Of a DNA stretch of 64,000 nucleotides, positions 34,555-44,734 are shown in pieces. The first letter of the stretch is position 1. Each line of letters begins with the position of its first letter. The notes beneath the pieces were generated by a model that searched no databases, had not been told where the DNA came from, and worked only from the letters and a program-made list of their open reading frames with translations. Position numbers and translations under genes: made by a program. The stretch lies in the NCBI RefSeq assembly GCF_000170755.1, contig NZ_ABCK01000008.1, forward strand, positions 124,001 to 188,000. Direction: 5' to 3'. Source of the DNA: Lentisphaera araneosa HTCC2155 (GTDB lineage: Bacteria > Verrucomicrobiota > Lentisphaeria > Lentisphaerales > Lentisphaeraceae).

Positions 34555-35958
34555 TTAAATATGTATCGGACGATTTTCCGTCGCCATTAAAGCAGCTTCT
34601 TTAAAAGATTCTGTATAAGTCGGGTGAGCGTGACAAACTCGACCAATATCCTCAGCAGAAGCCCGGTATTCCATCGCAAGAACCGCTTCGGCAATTAGAT
34701 CGGCACAACGTGGGCCAATCATATGAACGCCTAAAATTCTATCGGTTTCCGCATCGGCGAGGACTTTGACAAAGCCTTCTGATTCTTCTGAGGCACGAGC
34801 GCGGCCAGAAGCACGGAAAGGGAATTTACCCGTTTTATATTTGATCCCAGCTTCTTTAAGCTGTTCCTCAGTTTTGCCTACGCTTGCCACTTCAGGCCAA
34901 GTGTAAACAACACCAGGAATGAGATCGTGATCCATGTGCGGCATTTCGCCATTCATGAATTCAACTGCGCAAACGCCTTCTTCTTCCGCTTTGTGAGCTA
35001 ACATAGCGCCACCAATGACATCGCCAATAGCGAAGATGTGTGCTGCCGATGTTTGTCCGTGATTGTTGACGGGGATAAATCCGCGTTCACCAACTTCAAC
35101 GCCAGCGGCTTCGAGATTGAGTCCATCAGTGAAAGGTCTACGGCCAACAGAAACGAGTGCGTGGTCTGTCTCAAAAGAGAGTTCATTCCCCTTCTTGTCT
35201 TCAGCCGTTACAGTGACTTTGTCGCCTTTCACGGTAGCGCCTGTCACTTTCGTAGAGAGGTGGAATTTAATTCCAAGCTTTTTAAGTGAACGTTGAAGAG
35301 TTTTGCCGAGCTCTTTATCCATAGGAGGGACAATGCGATCCATGAATTCAACCACAGTGACTTCAGTTCCTAGACGAGCGTAAACACTACCGAGTTCGAG
35401 GCCAATAACACCACCGCCAATAACAACCATTGATTCAGGAAGTTTTTCAAGTGTGAGCGCTTCAGTAGAAGTGATGATACGCTTTTTGTCGCAGGGCATG
35501 AAAGGCAGGTCAACGGGCTTTGAGCCAGTGGCAATAATGAACTTGTCACCTTGGTACTGAGATTCTGAACCGTCTTGTGCCGTCACTTTTACTGTATTAG
35601 CATCGACAAATGAACCTAGACCTTCGAGACGAGTGATTTGGTTTTTGCTAAAGAGATAGTTGATGCCTTCAGTTGTATTAGATACAACGTCAGTCTTTCT
35701 TTTGATCATTTGAGTGAAGTCAACTTTTAAGTCGCCAGTTTGAATGCCGTGTATAGCAAACTTTTCTTTGGCTTGGTGAAAGTGCTCAGATGAATCGAGA
35801 AGAGCTTTTGAAGGGATGCAACCCACGTTAAGGCAAGTGCCGCCGAGTGTCGAGTATTTCTCTACGCAAGCGACTTTCATGCCCATTTGAGCGCCACGAA
35901 TCGCAGCTACGTAGCCACCAGGGCCACCACCAATAACGATTAAATCAAATTTTTCCAT
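34555..35958 (-). CDS. lpdA: Dihydrolipoyl dehydrogenase (E3)
   Basis: Encodes 467 residues, the flavoprotein that reoxidises dihydrolipoamide with NAD+. FAD-binding GGGPGGYVAAIRG is at the N-terminus, the redox-active disulfide is C42-C47 in GGTCLNVGCIPSK, the NAD-binding motif is VIGGGVIGLELGSVYA, and the His-Glu pair is in CHAHPTYTESFKEA. It is 11 bases behind odhB in the odhA-odhB-lpdA operon, so it serves the 2-oxoglutarate complex and perhaps others. Confidence 0.97.
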   Translation of the reverse strand: MEKFDLIVIGGGPGGYVAAIRGAQMGMKVACVEKYSTLGGTCLNVGCIPSKALLDSSEHFHQAKEKFAIHGIQTGDLKVDFTQMIKRKTDVVSNTTEGINYLFSKNQITRLEGLGSFVDANTVKVTAQDGSESQYQGDKFIIATGSKPVDLPFMPCDKKRIITSTEALTLEKLPESMVVIGGGVIGLELGSVYARLGTEVTVVEFMDRIVPPMDKELGKTLQRSLKKLGIKFHLSTKVTGATVKGDKVTVTAEDKKGNELSFETDHALVSVGRRPFTDGLNLEAAGVEVGERGFIPVNNHGQTSAAHIFAIGDVIGGAMLAHKAEEEGVCAVEFMNGEMPHMDHDLIPGVVYTWPEVASVGKTEEQLKEAGIKYKTGKFPFRASGRARASEESEGFVKVLADAETDRILGVHMIGPRCADLIAEAVLAMEYRASAEDIGRVCHAHPTYTESFKEAALMATENRPIHI

Positions 35959-35969
35959 GAGTTCAGATC

Positions 35970-37217
35970 CTAGAGTTCTAAGAGCATGCGAGTCGGATCT
36001 TCGAGAAGAGTCTTGATCTTCACGAGAAAACGTACAGCATCAGAGCCATCAATGATACGGTGATCATAACTGACAGCGAGGTACATGATAGGACGAACTT
36101 CAACTTGGCCATTAACTGCCACAGGACGTTCTACAATATTGTGCATACCGAGGATAGCGCTTTGGGGACGGTTTAAAATTGGCGTTGAAAGCATAGATCC
36201 AAAAGTGCCACCGTTGGTGATAGTGAAAGTACCGCCAGTCATTTCTTCTGGGGTGAGGTCCATGTCGCGACCCTTGAGTGCGAGCTCACGAATCTTTCTT
36301 TCTATACCGCTGAAGTTGAGTTGATCACAATCACGAATCACTGGAACCACAAGACCTTTCGGAGTTGATACGGCAATACCCATGTCAACGAAGTCGTGAT
36401 AGATGATGGAGTTGCCGTCAACTTGTGCATTCATGATCGGGAATTCTTTAAGAGCAATCGCAGTTGCTTTTGTGAAGAAAGACATGAAACCAAGTCCGAT
36501 TTCGTGCTTGTCTTTAAACTCATCTTTGTGCTGCTTACGCAAATTCATGACAGCAGACATATCAATTTCGTTGAAAGTTGAAAGGATAGCGGCTTCTTGT
36601 TGAGCATCAACAAGGCGCTGAGCAATCGTACGTCTAAGACGAGACATTTTTTCTGTGCGTGTTCCGCGAGCTTCCGGAGCAGTAGCTGGAGTGGGTGCCA
36701 CAGCAGGTACTGGTGCAGGACTAGCATTCTTGTTAGCAACATCTTGAACATTCGGAATTGAACTTGGGATATTGAGAACTTTTTCACGAGCAGCTAAATG
36801 CTGAATAACGTCTTCTTTAGTGATGCGGCCATCTTTACCAGTAGCCACAACATCTTGGGCACTAATATTGTTTTCGGCAATAAGTTTACGGGCAGCAGGA
36901 GAAGCCATGTCAACGCTTGGAGCGGCTTCGACTTCTTCCTCTGTTTCTTCCACTTCTGCTGTGCTTTCAGCAGCAGAGCCTACACCTTCTTCTAATACAG
37001 CGATAACTTCACCAACTTGAACAGTTTCATCTTCTTCAACTTTAATGTGAAGTGTACCAGCTGCAGGAGCTGTAATTGTTAAAGATGCTTTGTCAGTTTC
37101 GAGCTCTACCATTGGTTCATCAAGCTCGAGGAATTCACCATCTTCTTTGAACCAGCGAGCGATATCGGCTTCTGTTACTGATTCGCCAGCGGCCGGAACG
37201 ATAATTTCAATACTCAT
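35970..37217 (-). CDS. odhB: Dihydrolipoyllysine-residue succinyltransferase (2-oxoglutarate dehydrogenase E2)
   Basis: Encodes 415 residues. Order: one lipoyl domain with lipoylated K43 in [10 protein letters not shown]; a Glu/Val linker; an E1/E3 subunit-binding domain ([15 protein letters not shown]... [10 protein letters not shown], about 105-145); a Pro/Ala linker; and the catalytic acyltransferase domain ending in [16 protein letters not shown] with the catalytic His and Asp. One lipoyl domain is the usual number for E2o. It lies between odhA (15-base gap) and lpdA. Confidence 0.97.
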   Translation of the reverse strand: MSIEIIVPAAGESVTEADIARWFKEDGEFLELDEPMVELETDKASLTITAPAAGTLHIKVEEDETVQVGEVIAVLEEGVGSAAESTAEVEETEEEVEAAPSVDMASPAARKLIAENNISAQDVVATGKDGRITKEDVIQHLAAREKVLNIPSSIPNVQDVANKNASPAPVPAVAPTPATAPEARGTRTEKMSRLRRTIAQRLVDAQQEAAILSTFNEIDMSAVMNLRKQHKDEFKDKHEIGLGFMSFFTKATAIALKEFPIMNAQVDGNSIIYHDFVDMGIAVSTPKGLVVPVIRDCDQLNFSGIERKIRELALKGRDMDLTPEEMTGGTFTITNGGTFGSMLSTPILNRPQSAILGMHNIVERPVAVNGQVEVRPIMYLAVSYDHRIIDGSDAVRFLVKIKTLLEDPTRMLLEL

Positions 37218-37232
37218 TTCAAAAATCCTTGC

Positions 37233-39974
37233 TTATTTTTTGCTGCTGAGGCCTTCGAAAGCCCCTTTAATAATTTTTTCCTGGAAGGCAATTTCGCGCT
37301 TCATGAGACCATTTGCAGGACTCGCACTCTTTTTGCGGGAGATGAACTTCATGTCGTGGCGTAGGTGATCCAAACGCGCTCTCATGTAATACCAGCCACC
37401 CATATTTTGCGGTTCTTCTTGAACCCAATACCAATCTTTACAGTGGCCGTACTTTTTGTGAAGTGCGGTGTCTTGGTCTTTTGGCGTAGGATAAAACTGT
37501 TCAATACGGACGATGGCGACGTTTTCGAGGCCTTGTTTTTCTTTCTCGTCGAGAAGTTCGTAGTAGATCTTACCAGAACAGAGGATGAGGCGTTCGATTT
37601 TTTTCGCGTCTTTTACTGAATCGTCATCAATCGTTTCTTTGAATTCACCTTTTGTTAAATCGCTTACTGGCGAAACAACTTTTGGGTGACGAAGAAGACT
37701 CTTTGGAGTCATGACGATAAGAGGGATTCTATAAGTTGCTTTAAGCTGACGTCTAAGTAAGTGGAAAAGGTTAGCAGGAGTTGTTGGGTTTGCAACAATC
37801 ATATTGTTTTCAGCTGCAAGGGATAAAAAGCGTTCGAGGCGGGCACTTGAGTGCTCGGGGCCTTGGCCTTCGTAACCGTGAGGTAAGAAGCAAGTTAAGC
37901 CATTCATACGCTGCCATTTTGATTCTGCAGAGGAAATGAATTGGTCGTAAATGACTTGAGCGCCATTGGCAAAATCACCAAATTGAGCTTCCCATACTGT
38001 GAGCGAGCTTGGTAGTGTGTGAGCATAGCCGTATTCAAAACCTAAAACACCGTACTCAGAAAGGTGTGAGTTATAGGCTTTGTACTTGGCTTGGTCTTTA
38101 TCAATGGAGTTGAGTGGAACGTATTCCATCTCATCTTTTTCGTCAATTAAGTAAGAGTGACGATGTGAGAATGTGCCACGACGTGAGTCTTGACCAGAAA
38201 TTCTAACTGGGTGACCTTCGAGAAGGAGTGAGCCAAAAGCTAAGTGCTCGGCAATACCCCAGTCGACTATGTTGCTGTCGAAGTAGACGTGACGACGTTG
38301 GTCGATGATTTTACGTAATTTTCTGAGGATGTTGAAATCTTCAGGGATATCTGTTATACCCTTAGCGATTTTGTTGAGAGTCGTCTTTTTAACACCTGTT
38401 TTTGGTGATTTCTCAAAATCAGCTTGCGTTGCTTTGCGAATACCGCTCCACTGCTTCTTAAGGAAGTTAACTTGGATCGTTTTATCTTGAAGTTCACGAG
38501 TCGTATCGAGAGCTTCCTGTAACTGAGAGTTAAATGTTTTGACGATGCCAGAAGCTTCTTTTTCGATAATTTCACCACCGTTTACAAGACGTTTAATGTA
38601 CATGTCGAGCACGGTTGGGTGCTTTGTGATGGCATTATAAAGGAGAGGTTGAGTGAAACGAGGTTCATCACCTTCGTTATGACCATGACGACGATAACCA
38701 AGGATATCGATGTAAACGTCGCAAGCGAATTTTTGACGAAGCTCAATAGCTGTCGTACAGGCATGAACAACGGCTTCAGGATCATCTGCGTTGACGTGGA
38801 AAACTGGGGAGTTAAGCACTTTTGCGATGTCTGTACAATAGAGGCTTGAACGGCTCTCGCGGTAGTTTGCAGTAAAGCCTACTTGGTTATTAAGAACGAC
38901 GTGGACCGTGCCGCCTGTACCATAGCCGTCGAGATTAGCCATGTTACAGATTTCGTAAATAATGCCTTGGCCAGAAATCGCTGCGTCACCATGAACAAGA
39001 ATAGGAACAATTTTATTAGGGTCATTTTCATAGAGTTCTTCAATTTTGGCGCGTACGCGACCAAGGACAACGGGATTAACAGCTTCGAGGTGAGAAGGGT
39101 TGGCTGCTAGTGAAAGGTGCAAGGGGTTACCATCTTCCGTCACAACATCAGCTGAGTGACCCATGTGATATTTTACATCGCCATCACCACCGACGTCGTC
39201 GGGAAGGGCGTGGCCTTCAAACTCTTGGAAGAGAGCTTTGTATTCTTTTTCAAAAAGATTAGCGAGAACGTTGAGGCGGCCACGGTGTGCCATGCCCATA
39301 ACGAATTCTTGAACGCCTAGGCGTGAACCTTGATTAAAGAGTTCAGTCATTGCGGGGATAAAAGCTTCTAGACCTTCGAGAGAGAAACGCTTTTGGCCAA
39401 CGTATTTAACACCGAGGAATTTCTCGAAACCTACACCTTGTGTAAGTTTTTTGAGAATATTCATTTTTTGTGTTTTATTGAAGTTGGGCTTATTGGCATT
39501 TGATTCCATTTTTTCATGGAGCCATTGGCGCATTTCAGAACTTTGGCTATAGCGATATTCAACACCAATAGAAGAGCAGTAGGTGTCTTCAAGGTGAGAG
39601 ATAATATCTTTAAGTTTTGCTCGGCCGAGACGGATTTCGTGGCCTACATCAAATTCTTCTTCTAAATCAGCTTCATCTAGACCAAAATAGTCTAGAGTTA
39701 AGTCAGCTTGGTGAAGACGCCTAGGACGGATCGGATTCGTTTTTGAAATGAGGTGACCTCGAGAACGGTAAGCATTGATCAACTTCATGATCTTGACTTC
39801 CTTTTCTACATAAGAGGTGGCTTCGAGAGTTTCTTGCTTGTCTATACCTAGTTCATAACCTTGAAAAAATTGCTGCCAAGAAGCGTCCACCGAATTTGGG
39901 TCGGTTTTGAACTTTTGGAGCATCATTTCAATGTACGCCGGATTGGCGTTGTCCGTGACGTTTGAGCTGCTCAT
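37233..39974 (-). CDS. odhA: 2-oxoglutarate dehydrogenase E1 component
   Basis: Encodes 913 residues, a normal length for SucA/OdhA. The thiamine-diphosphate enzyme decarboxylates 2-oxoglutarate in the TCA cycle. Seen: N-terminal helix YIEMMLQKFKTDPNSVDASWQ that binds E2, GMAHRGRLNVLAN, HGDAAISGQGIIYE, and the C-terminal transketolase-like part with GQDSRRGTFSHRH and LPHGYEGQGPEHSSAR. First gene of the operon; its promoter must lie in the 169-base AT-rich divergent spacer before the helicase gene. Shows the organism has an oxidative TCA step. Confidence 0.97.
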   Translation of the reverse strand: MSSSNVTDNANPAYIEMMLQKFKTDPNSVDASWQQFFQGYELGIDKQETLEATSYVEKEVKIMKLINAYRSRGHLISKTNPIRPRRLHQADLTLDYFGLDEADLEEEFDVGHEIRLGRAKLKDIISHLEDTYCSSIGVEYRYSQSSEMRQWLHEKMESNANKPNFNKTQKMNILKKLTQGVGFEKFLGVKYVGQKRFSLEGLEAFIPAMTELFNQGSRLGVQEFVMGMAHRGRLNVLANLFEKEYKALFQEFEGHALPDDVGGDGDVKYHMGHSADVVTEDGNPLHLSLAANPSHLEAVNPVVLGRVRAKIEELYENDPNKIVPILVHGDAAISGQGIIYEICNMANLDGYGTGGTVHVVLNNQVGFTANYRESRSSLYCTDIAKVLNSPVFHVNADDPEAVVHACTTAIELRQKFACDVYIDILGYRRHGHNEGDEPRFTQPLLYNAITKHPTVLDMYIKRLVNGGEIIEKEASGIVKTFNSQLQEALDTTRELQDKTIQVNFLKKQWSGIRKATQADFEKSPKTGVKKTTLNKIAKGITDIPEDFNILRKLRKIIDQRRHVYFDSNIVDWGIAEHLAFGSLLLEGHPVRISGQDSRRGTFSHRHSYLIDEKDEMEYVPLNSIDKDQAKYKAYNSHLSEYGVLGFEYGYAHTLPSSLTVWEAQFGDFANGAQVIYDQFISSAESKWQRMNGLTCFLPHGYEGQGPEHSSARLERFLSLAAENNMIVANPTTPANLFHLLRRQLKATYRIPLIVMTPKSLLRHPKVVSPVSDLTKGEFKETIDDDSVKDAKKIERLILCSGKIYYELLDEKEKQGLENVAIVRIEQFYPTPKDQDTALHKKYGHCKDWYWVQEEPQNMGGWYYMRARLDHLRHDMKFISRKKSASPANGLMKREIAFQEKIIKGAFEGLSSKK

Positions 39975-40143
39975 GTGATTTAGTCTTTTTTGTTGTATTT
40001 ATGTGGTATTAATTTATAAACTTGCTTATAATGGAACAGGTATTTAAGAAATCAAAGAGATGTCATAAATTCTCAATAAAAAATGTAAATGTTTTTAAGC
40101 TTATAACAATAATGTAAAGACTTTTCTTCATGAAGGCTAAAAA

Positions 40144-41592
40144 ATGAACAAAAATGTACAGTTTCAGGATTTGGGGCTAAAGAAAACGATCCTTAGTGCT
40201 ATTTATACAGCTGGGTATAAAAAACCAACTCCGATCCAAAATAAATCATTAAAGATAATTTTACAGGGCCAAGATGCTCTCGTGCGTGCTAAAACTGGAA
40301 CGGGAAAAACGGCGGCTTTTGCGATCCCCGCATTGCAGCATTTGCGTGCTGAGGTTCAGCACCCACAAGTATTAATTCTCACGCCAGGCAGAGAACTCTG
40401 TAAACAAATCTCCCAGGAATTCATAAAACTCGGCAAGGGCTTAGAAAATTTTCGTGTCGCGGAAGTGACTGGTGGCGGTAAATTATCGGGAGTTAAGAAA
40501 TCTTTGCATGGAGCGCAAGTTATCTCGGCAACTCCAGGGCGCTTGATAGATATTAAAGAACAAGGTTTGCTCAATAGCAATTGTATAAACATGCTTGTGA
40601 TCGATGAAGCCGACCGCCTTTTTGATATGGGTTTCAGAGAAGCCGTAACGAGTATTTTAAAAGATCTGCCTAAATCAGTGCAGACAGTTTTATGTTCGGC
40701 TACATTTACAGATGATATAAAGAATTTTTCTAAGACGCTTTTAAAGAAGCCCGTGATTATTGAAGACCGTTCAAATATTGGCTCTGAAGAAAATTTAGAA
40801 GAATGGGCGGTTTCGGTTTATCCTGAAAATCATTTAAAGCTCACAGAAAAACTACTGAAGAAGCATAAGAATGATCAAGTCATTGTGTTTTGTAATCACA
40901 AGGAACGCGTTGATGAAGTAGCTGAAAAGCTCGATGATATGGGCTTTGATGTTCACCCACTTCATTCTGGGATGGAAAAAAATGTTCGAAACCAAGCACT
41001 CAAGCTCTTTCGGGATAAACAGGTTCGAATACTCGTTGCAACTGACGTAGCTTCACGAGGGATCGATATTCCTGGCTTACCGCTAGTTGTTAATTACGAT
41101 TTACCCTATGACTTCCCCGATTATGTTCACCGTGCGGGCCGTACTGCTCGTGCAGGTAAAAGTGGTTTAGTGATATCTTTTTATAATGGCCGTAAAGAAA
41201 AAACGATCAAATCCTTTGAAGAACGCACCGGACGTCAAATGTTGCGCGTGAGCTTCAATCAAATTATGGATGAGAAACAAGTCTCGCAAAAACCATTGGC
41301 AAAAAAGAAACAAGATTCCGTGCGCAAGAAGGCGAATATTCGGGATTGCTCTCGCATCATTGTTTATGGTGGGAAAAAGCAGGGTTTAAATAATGGCTTA
41401 CTCAAAAAGATCTTAGCAAAAAATTGTGGTTTGGACGACTCGGATATCGGCTATATCGAAGTTAATGAGAAGCATACACTACTCGGGGTTCTTCGCGAAA
41501 AATCGAGCCGAGTCCTCACAACATTGCAAAAAACAAAGATTTCTGGCCATATTCTCAAGCTTGAATTGCGAAGAACGCAAAAACGTAGGTAA
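40144..41592 (+). CDS. DEAD-box RNA helicase with DbpA-like C-terminal domain
   Basis: Encodes 482 residues. Motifs in order: Q motif (TPIQNKSL), I (AKTGTGKTAA), Ia/GG, II (VIDEADRLFD), III (SAT), IV-VI (VATDVASRGID, HRAGRTARAGKSG). After a Lys-rich linker (380-405), residues 408-480 (RIIVYGGKKQGLNNGLLKKIL...) resemble the DbpA/CsdA RNA-recognition domain that targets rRNA. Likely role: ribosome assembly or RNA remodelling. Monocistronic or lead gene of the following plus-strand run; a TATAAT-like box lies at 40027-40032 but with a poor -35. Confidence 0.92.
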   Translation: MNKNVQFQDLGLKKTILSAIYTAGYKKPTPIQNKSLKIILQGQDALVRAKTGTGKTAAFAIPALQHLRAEVQHPQVLILTPGRELCKQISQEFIKLGKGLENFRVAEVTGGGKLSGVKKSLHGAQVISATPGRLIDIKEQGLLNSNCINMLVIDEADRLFDMGFREAVTSILKDLPKSVQTVLCSATFTDDIKNFSKTLLKKPVIIEDRSNIGSEENLEEWAVSVYPENHLKLTEKLLKKHKNDQVIVFCNHKERVDEVAEKLDDMGFDVHPLHSGMEKNVRNQALKLFRDKQVRILVATDVASRGIDIPGLPLVVNYDLPYDFPDYVHRAGRTARAGKSGLVISFYNGRKEKTIKSFEERTGRQMLRVSFNQIMDEKQVSQKPLAKKKQDSVRKKANIRDCSRIIVYGGKKQGLNNGLLKKILAKNCGLDDSDIGYIEVNEKHTLLGVLREKSSRVLTTLQKTKISGHILKLELRRTQKRR

Positions 41593-41624
41593 ATTAAGTC
41601 CAAGATAATAATATTAGAGAATTT

Positions 41625-42440
41625 ATGAAAGAAAAACTCATTTATTACCCCTTACTTCCCGATCCCAAAGAGCTCGGCTTTGAGCGCTCTAACTTTGTTC
41701 GACGCTGGATTGAAGAAGATCTTTTTGACGCGGGACTTGTCACTGACGATGAATCAAAAGCTAATGCTTATTTAGTTGCCTCTGGTGATGGCGGCATGAC
41801 TCGTGCGGCACGAACTACTTGCGATAGTGGCAAAGTTTTGTTCGGTCTCAATTGTGGTACACTTGGTTTTTTGATGAACCAAATTGAGCAGCCTCATCAA
41901 ATTCCTTTATTTAAAGAAGAGCTTCACCTCGTCAGTGTAAAGTTGATGAAAGGACATTTTTATAATGCCGCGGGCGACAAAACCTCGTATTTAGCCTTTA
42001 ACGATATTTTTTGTGGGGGCAATATTGCCGACTTTATTTCCTTCGAAATAACCGGTGAATTGAGTCATTTTCGTAATCGTACAGTAAAAGGCAATGGCGT
42101 CTTTGTTTCGACACCTCAGGGTACGACGGGTTTTGCTCTTAATGCCCGTGGCTCATCTGCTGTTCTACCCTTAGATACACGTACTTGGTATGTGGGGGGC
42201 GTCGCAACGGGACCTTATCCTTCAAGCGTATGTTCTCCTCAAAAGATCACTATCAAATGTACCTCGCGTCGAAAAATTAATGCTTATGCTGATGGCTATG
42301 AGCAAGAAGCTAAAGAAATTGACCAAATCATTATTGAACCCACCGATCACGAAGTCACTTTAGCTTTCCGTACAGGAGTTGATTTTGAAGCAAGACGTCG
42401 TGAATTGGCCGAAGCCGTAGAGCGCGGATTAACCCATTAG
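41625..42440 (+). CDS. nadK: NAD kinase
   Basis: Encodes 271 residues of the NAD(+)/NADH kinase family, which makes NADP. The GGDG motif is altered to SGDGG in VASGDGGMTRAAR, while the rest of the site is normal: FGLNCGTLGFLMNQIE, and the NADK C-terminal fold with VSTPQGTTGFALNARGSS. The segment YADGYEQEA late in the chain is also usual. The protein is slightly shorter at the N-terminus than E. coli NadK. It starts 32 bases after the helicase and is 8 bases before a Nudix gene that may also act on nucleotide cofactors. Confidence 0.87.
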   Translation: MKEKLIYYPLLPDPKELGFERSNFVRRWIEEDLFDAGLVTDDESKANAYLVASGDGGMTRAARTTCDSGKVLFGLNCGTLGFLMNQIEQPHQIPLFKEELHLVSVKLMKGHFYNAAGDKTSYLAFNDIFCGGNIADFISFEITGELSHFRNRTVKGNGVFVSTPQGTTGFALNARGSSAVLPLDTRTWYVGGVATGPYPSSVCSPQKITIKCTSRRKINAYADGYEQEAKEIDQIIIEPTDHEVTLAFRTGVDFEARRRELAEAVERGLTH

Positions 42441-42448
42441 GATTCACC

Positions 42449-42967
42449 ATGGAAGAAATCTATAAGGGCAAATTTTTACATTATATAAAAACGGGAAATT
42501 GGGAATGGGTCACTCGACCCAATGATATTTCCGCCGCAGTAATTGCGGCTGTAACGGACAAAAAAGAATTAGTCCTCATTGAACAATTTCGCGTTCCCAT
42601 GAATGCACCCGTCATTGAATGGCCCGCAGGCCTCGTTGGAGACGGTGATTATGAGGGTGAAGAGAGTTTTATAGCGGCTCAGAGAGAGCTAGAGGAAGAG
42701 ACGGGCTATTACGCCAAAAATTTCAAAAAAGTGGTTCACGGCCCCGTATCGGCGGGAATGAGCGACGAAGCCAATGATCTTTACATTGCTTGGGACCTCG
42801 AAAAAGTGTCCGAGGGTGGCGGTGTTGATGACGAAGAAATTATAACTCATTTGGTTCCCTTTGCAGAACTACACGAATTTATTGAAAAGAAACAAGCACA
42901 AGGTTGTGCCCTAGATCTAAAAGTCTTTGTGGGCGTTTATTTTTTACAAAAAGAAGGATTGATATAA
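42449..42967 (+). CDS. ADP-ribose pyrophosphatase-type Nudix hydrolase
   Basis: Encodes 172 residues. The Nudix box is present as EX7REUXEEXGU ([17 protein letters not shown]), preceded by [22 protein letters not shown], the layout of the ADPRase/NudF subgroup. It probably hydrolyses ADP-ribose or related NAD-derived sugars. It sits 8 bases after nadK and 1 base before the redoxin gene, consistent with an NAD-metabolism operon. Confidence 0.88.
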   Translation: MEEIYKGKFLHYIKTGNWEWVTRPNDISAAVIAAVTDKKELVLIEQFRVPMNAPVIEWPAGLVGDGDYEGEESFIAAQRELEEETGYYAKNFKKVVHGPVSAGMSDEANDLYIAWDLEKVSEGGGVDDEEIITHLVPFAELHEFIEKKQAQGCALDLKVFVGVYFLQKEGLI

Positions 42968-42968
42968 C

Positions 42969-43544
42969 ATGGCATTTACACTCGAAATTGGCAAGGAAGC
43001 CATTGATTTTGCGCTCCCCGCAACTGATGGCAAAACTTATTCACTCAAAGATTTTCAGAAAGACTACTTAGTGATCTTTTTTACTTGTAATCATTGCCCT
43101 TACGTTATTGGTTCGGATGAAAGCACTCGCAAGACCGCCGAGGCTTTTGCGGACATAGCAGATTTTGTTGGCATCAACTCAAATTCAGTGAATACCTACG
43201 CAGAAGATTCTTTTGAGCACATGGTCACACGCATGGAAGAACATCAATTCCCATGGACTTACCTCCATGATGAGCGTCAAGCAGTGGCCAAAGTCTATGG
43301 CGCTTTGCGAACTCCGCATTTTTACGTTTTTAATAAAGAACGCCAGCTGGTCTACACAGGCCGTGCCGTCGATAAGCCTCGCGTTGGTCAAACTCCCTCG
43401 ATTTTTGATCTCGATCGTACCCTTGAGGAACTCAAAGCAGGTAAAGAAGTTTCTACACCCCAAACCAACCCTATTGGCTGCAATGTGAAGTGGGATGGCA
43501 AAGATCATCACTGGATGCCCATCGAAGCCTGTGATTTGGTTTAA
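42969..43544 (+). CDS. AhpC/TSA-type thioredoxin-family protein
   Basis: Encodes 191 residues of the redoxin fold. A CxxC-like active site is [10 protein letters not shown] near residue 38; the protein ends with [14 protein letters not shown] and EACDL, carrying extra cysteines usual in this subfamily of redoxins. No signal peptide, so cytoplasmic. Reductase or peroxidase role not resolved. It starts 1 base after the Nudix stop and is 6 bases before the DUF3010 gene. Confidence 0.88.
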   Translation: MAFTLEIGKEAIDFALPATDGKTYSLKDFQKDYLVIFFTCNHCPYVIGSDESTRKTAEAFADIADFVGINSNSVNTYAEDSFEHMVTRMEEHQFPWTYLHDERQAVAKVYGALRTPHFYVFNKERQLVYTGRAVDKPRVGQTPSIFDLDRTLEELKAGKEVSTPQTNPIGCNVKWDGKDHHWMPIEACDLV

Positions 43545-43550
43545 GCGTCG

Positions 43551-43937
43551 ATGAAGAGTTTAGGTGTCGAAATTAAGAGCAGTACTTGTGTTTTAGTCTT
43601 GCTTGATTCGGCAGACGAAATCAAAGAAGCAACAAAGATTGAATTAGAAGACCCTTATTGCGCGACGAGTGTAAAGGAATTCTTTGATGATTTAAAAACT
43701 TGGCTCGAGAAATGTAATGCCGATGTGGTGAACATTAAAAAGCGTTTGGAGAAGGGCAAGTTTGCGGGTGGCGCGAGCTCCTTTAAAATTGAGGGCTTGA
43801 TTCAATTGGCTGCCTTGGTCTCTGTTAACTTAGTTGGTGGGCCTGAACTCAATCGCTTAGCTAAATCAGTTGAGACTTTGCCAGCAATGAAAAAGTACCA
43901 AGAGCAGGCTTATTTAGCAGCGTTGTCAGCGCTTTGA
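43551..43937 (+). CDS. DUF3010 family protein
   Basis: Encodes 128 residues. The start MKSLGVEIKSSTCVLVLLD and the segment IKKRLEKGKFAGGASSFKIEGLIQLA match what I know of DUF3010, a RuvC/RNase H-like small family of unknown function otherwise best known from gammaproteobacteria such as Vibrio. Residues E7 and K72-F73 region could be part of an active site but this is not established. It is the fourth gene of a tight run (nadK, Nudix, redoxin, DUF3010). Confidence 0.75.
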   Translation: MKSLGVEIKSSTCVLVLLDSADEIKEATKIELEDPYCATSVKEFFDDLKTWLEKCNADVVNIKKRLEKGKFAGGASSFKIEGLIQLAALVSVNLVGGPELNRLAKSVETLPAMKKYQEQAYLAALSAL

Positions 43938-44007
43938 TTTTATGTACGAGAGGGACAGAGTCCCTTTCATTTGCGGAACATCATTCAATTAAATGAAGGT
44001 ATAAAAA

Positions 44008-44685
44008 ATGCATAAATTATTTTTAGTTCTCACTTTTTTTACTTTTGCGGTCTTCGCAGAAAACAAAATCAATACTTCAAAGCCCAAGGTTTACATGGGG
44101 CGTCAAATTGCTTGGACTATGCATTGCAATGCGGCTCATTGGCTGACGCGTACGGAGCGAGAAAAAGAAGAAAACACCTCCGAAATGCTTCGCGAACTCA
44201 AGCTCAAACCCGGCATGGTGGTAGCGGATGTGGGTTGTGGCAATGGCTATCACGCATTAACTATGGCAAAAACTGTTGGCGAAAAAGGCAAAATTCTCTG
44301 TGTGGATGTTCAGCTCAAGATGCTCGAATTCCTTCAAGAGAGAGCGAAGGAAGCAGGAATAAAAAATTGCGTATCAATTCTAGGTGAATTCACTGATCCC
44401 AAACTGCCGAAAAACTCTGTTGATCTCATCTTACTCGTCGATGCCTACCACGAATTTACTGAACCTGAATCCATGCTCAAAAAGATGCGCGAGTCCCTCA
44501 AGCCCGAGGGAGTTTTGGTACTGGTTGAATTTCGCAAGGAAGATAAGAAAGTTCCCATTAAAGAAGATCACAAAATGAGCAAGGTCCAAATGGATAAAGA
44601 ACTCACTGCCAATGGCTTCAAAGTTGTGCGATCTTACGATAAACTTCCCTGGCAACACATGGTTTTCTACGGTAAAGATAAGTAG
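44008..44685 (+). CDS. Exported class I SAM-dependent methyltransferase-like protein
   Basis: Encodes 225 residues. A short but clear signal peptide is present (MHKLFLVLTFFTFAVFAENK). The rest is a Rossmann methyltransferase: motif I VVADVGCGNGYHALTMA, then ILCVDVQLKMLEF, a DLILLVDAYHEF post-motif and VLVLVEFRKED. Export of a SAM enzyme is odd because SAM is cytoplasmic; secreted members of this family nevertheless occur in planctomycete-like bacteria. An alternative is that the hydrophobic start is only a membrane anchor. It is 70 bases after the DUF3010 gene. Confidence 0.82.
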   Translation: MHKLFLVLTFFTFAVFAENKINTSKPKVYMGRQIAWTMHCNAAHWLTRTEREKEENTSEMLRELKLKPGMVVADVGCGNGYHALTMAKTVGEKGKILCVDVQLKMLEFLQERAKEAGIKNCVSILGEFTDPKLPKNSVDLILLVDAYHEFTEPESMLKKMRESLKPEGVLVLVEFRKEDKKVPIKEDHKMSKVQMDKELTANGFKVVRSYDKLPWQHMVFYGKDK

Positions 44686-44734
44686 AACTAAGCGCTTAAA
44701 TTCATTATCCCAAAAGTTTTAGAGACCATTAATT

